From an uncultured Bacilli bacterium (GTDB lineage: Bacteria > Bacillota_I > Bacilli_A > RFN20 > CAG-826): a DNA stretch of 64,000 nt. Under the pieces are notes generated by a model. It saw only the letters and a program-made list of their open reading frames with translations, was not told where the DNA came from and made no database searches. Made by a program: the position numbers and the translations under genes. Positions 1 through 8,418 of the stretch are shown piece by piece. The stretch spans positions 124,001 through 188,000 of the forward strand of contig CAKUXV010000001.1 of assembly GCA_934700895.1 (NCBI GenBank), in the 5' to 3' direction. The first letter of the stretch is position 1, and every line of letters starts with the position of its first letter.

Positions 1-1
1 A

Positions 2-577
2 AATCTCGAAGACTTTATGGCGGATGTCGGCAAAACCGGCGCTGACCCCTTCGTCTCGGGAAAACTCGGAATGATCATCGGCAACGAAGGTCTTCATACT
101 CGCTTGAAAGAAGCAAAAGTCACTTTCGATTACGGGGTATTTGAACTCCCCACCCTCTCTTCCGAGATCGAAACGACGAACTGGAGCAGCTCCTATTCGA
201 TCGAGCTTTACGACAATAAAAACCGGAGCGTGAAGGAAGAAGTGGCTACGCAACGGAACCGCGGATCCTGGGAATTCCTCAAATTCCTTTTTTCCAAGAA
301 ATCCCAAGAAGCGATTTCTAAAACCGGATTCCTCATTTCCAACCGCCAATATTACGCGGACTTCGTTGAAACCGATCCCGTCATGACTGAAGTGGCCAAG
401 GCCGTCAGCCATACCCGCGAAGCGGAATACATCTCCGCCGCCCCCAAATGGACGAGCGACATTCAGGTTTACGTGAATTCCATCGGCTCGTACAAGATGA
501 GCGTTCAAGACGCGATGGATGAATCCCAAAAACTGATGGAAAGCAAAATCCGTCAATACTATTCGACCCAAAACTAA
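2..577 (+). CDS. Sugar ABC importer substrate-binding protein, C-terminal part (cut by window start)
   Basis: The reading frame is open from the first bases, so the true start lies upstream; about 191 residues are visible. The sequence looks like the second lobe of a MalE/UgpB-type extracellular solute-binding protein: a GKLGMIIGNEG-like strand, a stretch that moves to the next lobe (SWEFLKFLFSKKSQEAIS), and a C-terminal helix that ends DESQKLMESKIRQYY. The gene stops 15 bases before a MalF-type permease that has a clear GGAGAG ribosome site, so the two form one operon. The partner permease is not between them and may lie upstream. The substrate cannot be told from this part. The family call is good; the start is unseen. 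Confidence 0.75.
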   Translation, partial: NLEDFMADVGKTGADPFVSGKLGMIIGNEGLHTRLKEAKVTFDYGVFELPTLSSEIETTNWSSSYSIELYDNKNRSVKEEVATQRNRGSWEFLKFLFSKKSQEAISKTGFLISNRQYYADFVETDPVMTEVAKAVSHTREAEYISAAPKWTSDIQVYVNSIGSYKMSVQDAMDESQKLMESKIRQYYSTQN

Positions 578-592
578 GGAAAGGAGAGAACC

Positions 593-1549
593 ATGGAAGA
601 AGTTGCAGCAAGCAAAGAAGTCGCTCCAACGATTATGGAAGCGCCCAAAAAACCCAAACGTCATCTCAAAAAGAAGACGAAAGAAGGAATGCTGGGATAT
701 GCCTTCGCCTCCGTTTGGATCATCGGTTTCCTTTGCTTCACCCTTTATCCTCTCGGCACCTCGCTTTATTACAGCTTCACCAACTATAACAAAGTGGATG
801 CCCCGGTGTTCGTTGGATTCAATAACTACGTCTATCTGTTTACCCAAGACCCCTTCTTCTGGAAGAGCCTTGGCAACACCTTGTTCCAAGTGGTCTTCGG
901 GACCATATTCTCCATCGTGATCGGCTTACTAATGGCCGTTCTTCTCAATAAGCCCATCAAGGGATTGGGCATTTGGAGAACGATCTTCTATCTGCCAAAC
1001 GTCGTTTCTAGCGTCGCTATGGCCTTGCTATGGACTTGGATGTTCAACAAGAACTATGGCCTCATCAACGAATTCCTCGGCATTTTCGGCATCCCAAAGA
1101 TCGATTGGCTTGGCGGGGAGCATCTCGTCAAAATCTCCTTGATCCTCATGAGCGCATGGGGAGGAGGCATCAGCGCCCTCTTCTACCTTGGCGCGATGAA
1201 GGGCATTCCCAATCATTTATACGAAGCGGCTTCCATTGCTGGCGTTTCCAAAACCCATCAATTTTGGACGATCACCTTGCCTCTTTGCACCCCCACGACC
1301 CTTTTCATGTTGATTACGGGCATCATCGGGAATTTCCAATACTTCACGATGGCCTACATCATGGTCGGGAAAGGCACGAATTACAGCGCCTATTACCTGG
1401 CTTACTACCTTTACGACAAAGCCTTCATGGACAACCAGCTTGGTTATGCAAGCGCGATCAGCTGGGTCATGTTCCTCGTGGTCATCCTCGTCGTCGTCGC
1501 GATTTGGAAGACCAGCAAATATTGGGTCCATTACTTGGATCAAGATTAA
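593..1549 (+). CDS. Sugar ABC transporter permease, MalF/UgpA type
   Basis: This is a 318-residue inner-membrane permease. A basic cytoplasmic N-terminus of about 40 residues, rich in KKPKRHLKKK-type sequence, precedes six predicted membrane helices. The EAA loop that docks on the ATPase is present near residues 208-227 (YEAASIAGVSKTHQFWTITLP). It follows the substrate-binding protein by 15 bases. No second permease and no ATPase follow; the next gene is an unrelated lipoprotein. The missing permease may be upstream of the window, and energy could come from the MsmX-like ATPase at 17376. The start is supported by GGAGAG eight bases upstream. Confidence 0.88.
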   Translation: MEEVAASKEVAPTIMEAPKKPKRHLKKKTKEGMLGYAFASVWIIGFLCFTLYPLGTSLYYSFTNYNKVDAPVFVGFNNYVYLFTQDPFFWKSLGNTLFQVVFGTIFSIVIGLLMAVLLNKPIKGLGIWRTIFYLPNVVSSVAMALLWTWMFNKNYGLINEFLGIFGIPKIDWLGGEHLVKISLILMSAWGGGISALFYLGAMKGIPNHLYEAASIAGVSKTHQFWTITLPLCTPTTLFMLITGIIGNFQYFTMAYIMVGKGTNYSAYYLAYYLYDKAFMDNQLGYASAISWVMFLVVILVVVAIWKTSKYWVHYLDQD

Positions 1550-1601
1550 GACGACAACCAAAATCATTTCCATTTTTTAGGATATAGGAGGTACATCAAC
1601 C

Positions 1602-2627
1602 ATGAACAAAAAATCCTTTGGAAAATTCGGCGCGATTGGCGCGGGCGCCCTTTTGACGGTCCTACTTGCTTCTTGCCAAGTTTCTCCCGTTAACGGAAAC
1701 ACGGTCATCACGAATGCCGACGGTGCCGGCAACAAAACGCTATCGCTATTTTGCCTTGTGGACGGCTCCATCCAAATTCAGCCAGACAAGGAATCCTTCG
1801 TCGGCAACAACAGCTATTTCCACATCGGGGATATGAAGAATCCGACCTTCACCCCGAAGGAAGACAACTGGGTCAAATACATCTCGGATGGCTATTTCAC
1901 GAACCCCAACGGCTTAACCACCCCGACGGAAATCTGGAACGAATGGAACGCCAAAGTCGCCTCGATCATCCCGGAAGGCTTCGAGTTCTCGATGGATACC
2001 TTCAAATCCGCGGGATGGAAAGATGAGATGATGAATACGACCGTCGCTGGTTTCAATACGACCAACGAATGGAAAGCCTTCGTCTATAACATCAGCTATT
2101 CCTGGAACAACGTCGAAGAATATAAAACCAAAACCAAGGCCTTGATTGGTGAGACCAATTTCGCCGTTTCCGAAATGGCCGATTTGGAAGATGCGGATAC
2201 CCCGTGGGTTAGCTTCACCAAGGGCGAAGAAGCCGACGGCATGGCCGCCTATACCTGGAAAGAATGCTACACGGTCAACTATTGGTCCTGCTTCGGACTC
2301 GTTGATACGATGCTTTCCTCCAACCTCTTCAACCGCGATGCTTTAGGCGCGGAATATCATGTTGATACCTCGTCTGCCATCTCGATGTCGCAGCAAAGCT
2401 ACAAAATCGGGGAAGGGGAGGTCGTTACCCACAAAGTCGATAACACCTCGACTCTTGATGAAAATAGCAATGTCAAATTCTTAACGGCCGATGGCAAAAT
2501 CACTCTCCCCGCGAAGAAAGGAAATGGCGCTTTGATCGGAACGATCTGCGGCGTTGCCGGCGCCGCGGTTGTCGCGGGCGTTGTCGCTGGAGTCGTCGTC
2601 TCCAAAAAGAAAAAGAAGCAAGCTTAA
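1602..2627 (+). CDS. Lipoprotein with an added C-terminal membrane anchor, function unknown
   Basis: The 341-residue product starts with a lipoprotein signal peptide; the lipobox LLASC puts the modified cysteine at residue 25. The body (about 30-305) is polar, aromatic and rich in Trp/Asn, with no motif I recognise. It ends with a Gly/Ala/Val-rich hydrophobic helix (about 309-333) followed by KKKKKQA, which should act as a stop-transfer anchor. The protein would therefore be held outside the cell at both ends. It follows the permease by 52 bases with an excellent AGGAGG site, so it is part of the importer operon. It could be an accessory factor for the importer, but that is only inferred from position. 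Confidence 0.7.
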   Translation: MNKKSFGKFGAIGAGALLTVLLASCQVSPVNGNTVITNADGAGNKTLSLFCLVDGSIQIQPDKESFVGNNSYFHIGDMKNPTFTPKEDNWVKYISDGYFTNPNGLTTPTEIWNEWNAKVASIIPEGFEFSMDTFKSAGWKDEMMNTTVAGFNTTNEWKAFVYNISYSWNNVEEYKTKTKALIGETNFAVSEMADLEDADTPWVSFTKGEEADGMAAYTWKECYTVNYWSCFGLVDTMLSSNLFNRDALGAEYHVDTSSAISMSQQSYKIGEGEVVTHKVDNTSTLDENSNVKFLTADGKITLPAKKGNGALIGTICGVAGAAVVAGVVAGVVVSKKKKKQA

Positions 2628-2644
2628 TCGCTTGATTCCCAAGC

Positions 2645-2677
2645 GGGGCGGAGGTTGCCCTCTTTACCCTCCGCCCC
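2645..2677 (+). promoter_or_regulatory. GC-rich intercistronic hairpin
   Basis: The arms GGGGCGGAGG and CCTCCGCCCC are perfect 10-base complements round a 13-base loop. The hairpin lies just after the lipoprotein stop and directly before the next gene. No T-run follows (GTGAAAAG), so it is a poor intrinsic terminator. It could protect the upstream messenger 3' end or reduce read-through. Confidence 0.6.
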
Positions 2678-2692
2678 GTGAAAAGAAAAACC

Positions 2693-3292
2693 ATGAACAA
2701 AGTTGCGGAAATTCTAAATAAAGCAGGAAGCGTGCTTTTTTTGAACATCCTCTTCCTCCTCACGAGTGCTTTAACGTTGGGGCTTGGGATTGGCACCTGC
2801 TGGACGGCTTTAATCGCGACCTATTTGGATTTGTCTACGGATAATACTGGGTACTACGTCCGCAACTATTTCAAACACTGCATCCAGGAATTAAAGGAGA
2901 CCATCGTTCCATCGATTCTATTCGCCCTGGTGCTAGGAGGAGCCTATTTCCTTTTAGCCTTCATCAACTCGATGACGGACGGGACGCTAAAAACGATTTT
3001 GTTTGTTGTTTCTTTGGCGGTTCTATTAGAAATCGCGCTCGTGGCTTCCTTTTTCTTTCCGGTATGTGCTAAATTCCAAGGCGATTGGATCGAGCATCTG
3101 AACCTCGCCTTTTGGTTTGCCCACCGCTACATCTATTTATCCGTGGTATTCGTGGCCCTGTTCGTAGGGTCGCTTTACCTCATCGTATACGTCAGCTTTG
3201 CGTTCCTGTTCGTTTGCTTCGGCTTGATCGGCTTTTTGGAAGCGAAAATCTTGAAACGCCTATGGAGAGAATATCAACATGAATCAGAATAA
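2693..3292 (+). CDS. DUF624 (YesL-like) membrane protein
   Basis: This is a small integral membrane protein of about 199 residues with four to five predicted helices. It opens with the family-typical LNKAGSVLFLNILFLLTSALTLGLG segment, positions about 10-35. YesL-type proteins commonly sit with carbohydrate importers and glycosidases in Bacillota; their biochemical role is unknown. I prefer the ATG at 2693 over the GTG at 2678, because the GTG abuts the preceding hairpin and the ATG gives the usual family N-terminus. Neither has a convincing ribosome site. The gene overlaps the following isomerase-family gene by 14 bases. Confidence 0.75.
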   Translation: MNKVAEILNKAGSVLFLNILFLLTSALTLGLGIGTCWTALIATYLDLSTDNTGYYVRNYFKHCIQELKETIVPSILFALVLGGAYFLLAFINSMTDGTLKTILFVVSLAVLLEIALVASFFFPVCAKFQGDWIEHLNLAFWFAHRYIYLSVVFVALFVGSLYLIVYVSFAFLFVCFGLIGFLEAKILKRLWREYQHESE

Positions 3293-5000
3293 ATACCTGC
3301 CTTTTGTTTCCGAATATGACAAGGAGCCGAAAACGTTTGCCAAAGGAAATGGCTATGTCGGCCATTCCGCCATCGCCGAAACGGTGGCGAAGCGTTTTTC
3401 CAATGCCCCGATTATCGCGCTAGAAAAATATCCGGGCATCCGCCAGGAAACGCTTCGCCAATTGGCAGAAGCCATTGCTTTGAAAATCGGAGCGGTTGCC
3501 GTGGACGTAGAAGATGCCGCTAAAAGCGAAGACAAAATCCAGGAAATGATTCAGGATAGTCTCACCGATGACCGCGTCTTCGGCGTGATGTCCCATTTCC
3601 ATGTGGAAGACTTCTACGATGAAAATAAATTAGAAAATCTCAAGGTGAATTTGCCTCCCAAAGCGGTTGTTTATGGATTTGGCGCTTCCCTCGTTTCGGA
3701 AGAAAATGTCGTTTACGTGGAATTGGACCGCTGGGAAATGCAGCTTCGTTTCCGCAACAAAGAAACGAACTGGCATGCTTCCAATGCCGAAGAAGACCCG
3801 TTAAAGAAATTCAAGCGCGGCTATTTCGTGGAATGGCGGGCTGCCGATCGCTTAAAAAAGAAATTATTACGCAACACGGCTTTCTATATCGATGGCAATG
3901 ACGATGCGGCTTGGAAGATGGTGGAGACGAAGGATTTATTCGATGCTTTGCACGCCCTTGCCTATCGTCCCTTCCGTCTTGTCCCTTATTTTGATCCGGG
4001 CGTTTGGGGCGGACAATGGATGAAAGAAGTCTGCCATTTGGATCCGAACAAAAAGAATTTTGCCTGGAGTTTTGATGGCGTCCCCGAAGAAAATGCCCTT
4101 CACTTTGATTTTAATGGGATGGTTTTGTCCACCCCGGCCTCGAACTTAACGTTCTTTGAGCCCAAGGCATTATTAGGAACCCGCGCTTACGGGCGCTTCG
4201 GTGATGAATTCCCGATTCGTTTTGACTTCCTGGATACGATGGGAGGGGGCAATTTAAGCCTTCAATGCCACCCATTGACCCAATATATCCAAGATAAATT
4301 TGGGATGCATTATACCCAAGACGAATCCTATTACCTTCTTGATGCAGGAGAAGATGCGGTGGTCTATCTTGGTCTAAAAGAAGGCATTGACAAAGAAGCG
4401 ATGATTCGCGATTTGAAACACGCCCAAGAAACGGGAGAAGAATTCCCCGCGGATTTATACGTCAATCATTTCCCGGCCAAAAAGCATGACCATTTCTTAA
4501 TCCCCGCGGGAACCGTTCATTGCTCCGGCAAAGACTCCATGGTTTTGGAAATCTCCGCGACCCCCTACATCTTTACCTTTAAACTCTATGACTGGGGACG
4601 CCTTGGATTAGATGGCAAGCCCCGCCCCATTCATATCGATCATGGGGCGAATAACATCCAGTTTGATCGCACCACCCAATGGGTGAAAGACAATCTGATC
4701 AACCACTTTGAAGTCAAGGAAGACGGCTGGGTCAAAACGGGTTTGCATGAAGCGGAATTCGTGGAGACGAGACGTAAATTCTTCTCTTCTCGCATCGAAG
4801 TGAAGACCCATGGCTCGGTCAACGTGAATAACTTGGTAGAAGGACGCGCAGCCCGTATCATTTCCCAAGACGGTTCCTTTGAAGATTATGTGGTCCATTA
4901 CGCGGAAACGTTCATCGTGCCTTCCACGGTGGAATCCTATTTCATCGAACCCGTTTATGGAGGAGAGACCGTGGGTCTTGTTCAAGCCTATGTCCGATAA
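3279..5000 (+). CDS. Class I mannose-6-phosphate isomerase family protein (cupin)
   Basis: The 573-residue cytoplasmic protein belongs to the long form of class I phosphomannose isomerases found in many gut Bacillota. Cupin-type metal-site sequence is visible: QCHPLTQYI near residue 330, HDHFLIPAGTVHCSG near 405, and a conserved ISATPYIFTFKLYDWGRLG stretch near 425. The N-terminal approximately 220 residues are specific to this long form. It overlaps both neighbours, by 14 and 11 bases, so translation of the DUF624 gene, this gene and the sugar kinase is probably coupled. The reaction is likely aldose-ketose phosphate interconversion, with mannose 6-phosphate as the best guess; the true substrate may differ. 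Confidence 0.85.
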   Translation: MNQNKYLPFVSEYDKEPKTFAKGNGYVGHSAIAETVAKRFSNAPIIALEKYPGIRQETLRQLAEAIALKIGAVAVDVEDAAKSEDKIQEMIQDSLTDDRVFGVMSHFHVEDFYDENKLENLKVNLPPKAVVYGFGASLVSEENVVYVELDRWEMQLRFRNKETNWHASNAEEDPLKKFKRGYFVEWRAADRLKKKLLRNTAFYIDGNDDAAWKMVETKDLFDALHALAYRPFRLVPYFDPGVWGGQWMKEVCHLDPNKKNFAWSFDGVPEENALHFDFNGMVLSTPASNLTFFEPKALLGTRAYGRFGDEFPIRFDFLDTMGGGNLSLQCHPLTQYIQDKFGMHYTQDESYYLLDAGEDAVVYLGLKEGIDKEAMIRDLKHAQETGEEFPADLYVNHFPAKKHDHFLIPAGTVHCSGKDSMVLEISATPYIFTFKLYDWGRLGLDGKPRPIHIDHGANNIQFDRTTQWVKDNLINHFEVKEDGWVKTGLHEAEFVETRRKFFSSRIEVKTHGSVNVNNLVEGRAARIISQDGSFEDYVVHYAETFIVPSTVESYFIEPVYGGETVGLVQAYVR

Positions 5001-5892
5001 GAAATTTCTAGGAATCGATGGAGGCGGGACGAAAACCGCCTTCACCCTCATCGACGAAAAAGGAACTATTCTCCAGCAATTCGTCTTAGGGGGAACGGCT
5101 TTTGATACCTATTCAGACGAAAAAATTCTGTCGGTCTTTTCCAAGGCCGACTCTTTGCTTGCCTCGCGTCCTGATTATATTTTTGCAGGGATTGGGGGGA
5201 TTCTAAGCCCCGAATCCAAGAAGCGGTGCAATGCCTTATTAACCCAAGCTTTTCAAACGGAAGAAGTGGATTCGGACAACGATTCCATGAATGCCCTGTA
5301 TGGAGTTAGCGAAGGAGAAGACGGCATCATCGCAATCAGCGGCACGGGCTCGGTTGCTTTTGGCAAAAAAGGCAACGCGTACGCTCGAAGCGGAGGCTAT
5401 TGCTATCAAGAAGGGGACTTAGGTTCCAGCTATGATATCGGACGGAAAGCCCTGCAGCATCTAGGAAAGACCTTGGACGGAAGGGAAGAACCAACCGCTT
5501 TATCCAAATTGCTTCAAGAAAAACTGGATATCCAAAGCCAAATCGATTTTGCCGAAGTGGTTTCGAAATTAAAACGGGACGAAACGGCGTCTTTGGCTAA
5601 GCTAGTCTCCGCCACCCAAGAGGAGCCCATTTCCCAGACGATTTTAAAACAAGCCGGCGACGAGATATTTGCCATGGTGGATGCCGTTTATCGTCGTTTG
5701 AAGATTAATGCCCCCACTATTTTTGGAATTATCGGTTCATTGGGGCAAGCGGATACGCATTATCGGGTCCATTTATTGGAACGCATCCAAAAAGAATTGC
5801 CTTTATTGAAACTATCGAAAAAAGAAGATGCTGCATTAGGCAGCGCCTTGAAAGCGAGGGAACTCGGATGGAATGGATCGTCGCAACAATAG
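4990..5892 (+). CDS. BadF/BcrA-type ATPase family sugar kinase (N-acetylglucosamine kinase-like)
   Basis: The 300-residue protein has the actin-like kinase signatures in order: phosphate-1 loop GIDGGGTKTAFTL (about 7-19), an acidic DNDSMNAL segment, and the phosphate-2 motif AISGTGSVAFGK. These fit the eukaryotic-type GlcNAc/glucosamine kinase branch of the BadF family. An upstream in-frame start exists at 4879, but 4990 places the first strand at the usual position and gives only an 11-base overlap with the isomerase-family gene. Paired with that gene, it suggests use of a hexose or amino sugar delivered by the importer. The exact sugar is not readable from sequence. Confidence 0.82.
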   Translation: MSDKKFLGIDGGGTKTAFTLIDEKGTILQQFVLGGTAFDTYSDEKILSVFSKADSLLASRPDYIFAGIGGILSPESKKRCNALLTQAFQTEEVDSDNDSMNALYGVSEGEDGIIAISGTGSVAFGKKGNAYARSGGYCYQEGDLGSSYDIGRKALQHLGKTLDGREEPTALSKLLQEKLDIQSQIDFAEVVSKLKRDETASLAKLVSATQEEPISQTILKQAGDEIFAMVDAVYRRLKINAPTIFGIIGSLGQADTHYRVHLLERIQKELPLLKLSKKEDAALGSALKARELGWNGSSQQ

Positions 5893-6635
5893 TCTTCGGG
5901 GTTTTGTTCTTATTGTCCCTTGGCTACGGATTCTTGTGGATGAGCTTATCCAAGAAGAAGGAGAAGGAAGCCTATCAGAAAGGCGGAGGCGATACCTTTG
6001 ATTGGATTTTAAAAGCCGGTTACGAACAACGGGTTCAGGAATTCCGCCTTTATAACGAAAAAGCCGAGCCTGGGCAGGTTGTTTTTGTCGGGGATTCGTT
6101 GACGGAGAATTTCAATCTATCCGAATGCTTCCCCGCTTCTCCTTACCGGTTTTATAACCGCGGAATCGGAGGGGATACGACGGAAGGGCTAAAGAAACGC
6201 CTGAACGAAAGCGTCTTTGATTTATCCCCGAAAGTTATTGTGTTATTAATCGGAATCAATGATTTTGCGTTATTTCCCCATGCGACTCCCGAAAGCGTAG
6301 CCGCTTCGATTCAAGATGTCGTCAAACGGATTCAAACCCAATTGCCAAAAGCCAAAATTCTTTTGGAAGCTCTTTATCCTGTCCATTCGACGTTGGATCC
6401 TAAAATCGACGCCGGATCGGTCGGCAACAAAAATAATGCGGATATTTTAAAAACCAATGAGCTTATTTCTCAAATCGATGGAGTCCGTTTCTTGGATTTT
6501 TGGCCGACTCTCTGCGACGAAAAAGGAGAATTGAAACTGGAATATACCCGAGAAGGATTGCACCTCAACGCGACGGGCTATTTCGCTATTGGCCCGATGC
6601 TAGAAAAAACAATTGAAGAAGCGATGAAGGAGTGA
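5868..6635 (+). CDS. Membrane-anchored SGNH/GDSL-family hydrolase
   Basis: This 255-residue esterase-fold protein has one N-terminal helix (about 3-27) followed by SKKKEKE. By the positive-inside rule this leaves the catalytic domain's side uncertain, although a signal-anchor is likely. Block I is FVGDSLTE with Ser77, block II is GIGGDTT, block III is GIND with Asn131, and block V is REGLHLN with His232. The usual Asp three residues before the His is Glu229 here. Such enzymes remove acetyl or other acyl groups from sugars or platelet-activating-factor-like substrates. The gene overlaps the kinase by 25 bases and precedes the WSGADG-family genes by four, so carbohydrate deacylation is the likely role. 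Confidence 0.85.
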   Translation: MEWIVATIVFGVLFLLSLGYGFLWMSLSKKKEKEAYQKGGGDTFDWILKAGYEQRVQEFRLYNEKAEPGQVVFVGDSLTENFNLSECFPASPYRFYNRGIGGDTTEGLKKRLNESVFDLSPKVIVLLIGINDFALFPHATPESVAASIQDVVKRIQTQLPKAKILLEALYPVHSTLDPKIDAGSVGNKNNADILKTNELISQIDGVRFLDFWPTLCDEKGELKLEYTREGLHLNATGYFAIGPMLEKTIEEAMKE

Positions 6636-6639
6636 AGTC

Positions 6640-8418
6640 ATGAAAGGCGAAACGGTTTTTAAGGGACATTTAACAAAAGGCGAAGAACGAGTCGTTGAAC
6701 TTGCTTGTTTTCGACCAATCGGTGAAAAGAAGGGGGACGTGGATGTTTTTTATTCCTTTGACGGACAAACTTTCTTCCCCCATCTAGCATTGAACCAAAC
6801 GGCTTTATTCTTAAAAATCCAAGCGAATCAAGATACGGATGCCGAGATTATAGAAGGCGATGGATTCGTCGTTAGAAAAGACGAAGAACTCAGCAAAAAA
6901 TTCGAACATTCCCATATTTGGAGCGGCGCGGACGGAATCTATTCTTTTAATCTTTCCCACAAAGAGGACTACGGCCAAAAAGAGGACCCCACTCTGTTCC
7001 TTTTTGGCGATACCTTCATTGGGGAGTCTTTGCCTAGCAAAAAAAGATTGGAACCGACCAAAATGGTCAATAACACGGTTTGCTATAAAAAAGGCGATTC
7101 CTACGATTTCTTTGTTAACCGCGATGAAAACGGAGCCTTTGTTTCGTGCTTTGAGGTCCCCTTCCCCTTAACTAAAACGGGTTATTTGGCAGAAAACCTT
7201 ACCCGCGACCTCGGGAAGCAAGTCCCCCAAAAACCGTATTTATCTTCACTGGGAGAAAAATCCAATCCCATTTTGACTTTTGATCTCCACGGCCGTTACA
7301 TGTTAAAGGCGATTGCTATCACCAATTTCTTCGACGATTCCTACGGGGTGGAAGATAGCTATCGTCGCGGGGCGAAAGAAGTTCGCCTTTCCCTTTCCAT
7401 GGATGGAGTGAATTACACGTTCCATTCCACCATAGAATTATTGGAAAACCAATCCGGCCACTTGTCGGAGCAATTCGTTTTGAACGAAGCCGAGACTGCG
7501 TTTGTTCGCTTGGAATTAGTCCGAAAAGAAGGGTTGACTCCCCATGACGATTGCGTTGGATTAAACCAAGTTCTTTTCTTTGATGAAGAAGGCGTCTTAA
7601 GCGACGTGACCTGCTCCACTAATTCAATCAGCGCCTTTGAAACCGTGAAATCCTGGTTTTGGCTGCAGGATGGATTCGTAAGAGACGATATCTTCTACGT
7701 CTATCCGGAAATCGTTCAAGAAGAATTAAACGGTATCGAAGGATTTGAATTTAAGATCGCCGGTGTCGTTGAAGCAAAAATCCCGTTAAAAGATGGCCGT
7801 TTGGAATGGGAAAAAGTCTCCATTCGCCAAGTGCCTTTCTATTTGCTGGAGGACGATTGCGAGACGATTCTCGGGTCCGCGGTTTTAGATAACCGCGACC
7901 AAGATGGCTACCTTTATTTCTACGGGTACCGCAACGACAGAAAGAACTTCTTGCGTTCCATGCTCGTTTCCCGCATCCGCGAGGAAGATTTGGGCAATTA
8001 CAACGAACTCCGTTATTTTGACGGAGAAGGATGGAGCCGGGATATCCGCCAAGCAAAGGCGTTAGTCCCCCACGTCTCCACTGAAATGTCTGTGATTCCC
8101 TTAAAAGAAGGACCATGGAAAGGGAAATACCTTGCCAATTTTGAATACGATTCGATCGGCAAATGGACCTGCTATTGCGTCATGGATACCCCCTTCGGCC
8201 CCTTCGGCCCCGTATGCCCGATTTATTACACCCCGGAACTCGATCGTTACACTCAAACAACTTACACCTATAACGCGAAAGCCCATTTGCATCTATCTGA
8301 GCCTTCTAAAATCCTAGTTAGCTATAATGTCAACGACATGTCGATGAAGGCAAATAAGGATGACTATACGATTTATCACCCTCGCTTCCTCTGGCTGACT
8401 CCGAATTCGACGTTATGA
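6640..8418 (+). CDS. WSGADG-family propeller-like protein 1 (DUF4185/DUF5005-like), cytoplasmic
   Basis: The 592-residue protein has no signal peptide. It contains W94-SGADG-I-Y, then FLFGDTF with Asp124, and ends with YNAKAHLHL and YHPRFLWL. These motifs recur in the next two genes and recall DUF4185/DUF5005 glycosidase-like propellers. Residues about 205-320 form an inserted beta-rich, galactose-binding-like domain (ILTFDLHGRYMLKAIAITNF, EVRLSLSMDGVNY). The likely job is recognition or hydrolysis of a glycan; no catalytic assignment is proven. It is fourth in a row of overlapping genes after the isomerase-family gene, kinase and SGNH hydrolase, and shares four bases with the next gene. It could also be a phosphorylase-like or lyase enzyme. 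Confidence 0.6.
   Translation: MKGETVFKGHLTKGEERVVELACFRPIGEKKGDVDVFYSFDGQTFFPHLALNQTALFLKIQANQDTDAEIIEGDGFVVRKDEELSKKFEHSHIWSGADGIYSFNLSHKEDYGQKEDPTLFLFGDTFIGESLPSKKRLEPTKMVNNTVCYKKGDSYDFFVNRDENGAFVSCFEVPFPLTKTGYLAENLTRDLGKQVPQKPYLSSLGEKSNPILTFDLHGRYMLKAIAITNFFDDSYGVEDSYRRGAKEVRLSLSMDGVNYTFHSTIELLENQSGHLSEQFVLNEAETAFVRLELVRKEGLTPHDDCVGLNQVLFFDEEGVLSDVTCSTNSISAFETVKSWFWLQDGFVRDDIFYVYPEIVQEELNGIEGFEFKIAGVVEAKIPLKDGRLEWEKVSIRQVPFYLLEDDCETILGSAVLDNRDQDGYLYFYGYRNDRKNFLRSMLVSRIREEDLGNYNELRYFDGEGWSRDIRQAKALVPHVSTEMSVIPLKEGPWKGKYLANFEYDSIGKWTCYCVMDTPFGPFGPVCPIYYTPELDRYTQTTYTYNAKAHLHLSEPSKILVSYNVNDMSMKANKDDYTIYHPRFLWLTPNSTL

Noticed and set aside
1030..1587. Plus-strand frame of 185 codons overlapping the MalF-type permease
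   Set aside because: It is very rich in His/Arg/Pro, as expected for an out-of-frame reading of a hydrophobic gene.
4879..4990. Upstream extension of the BadF-type kinase
   Set aside because: It lies wholly inside the isomerase-family gene and would add 37 residues before the first strand of the kinase fold.
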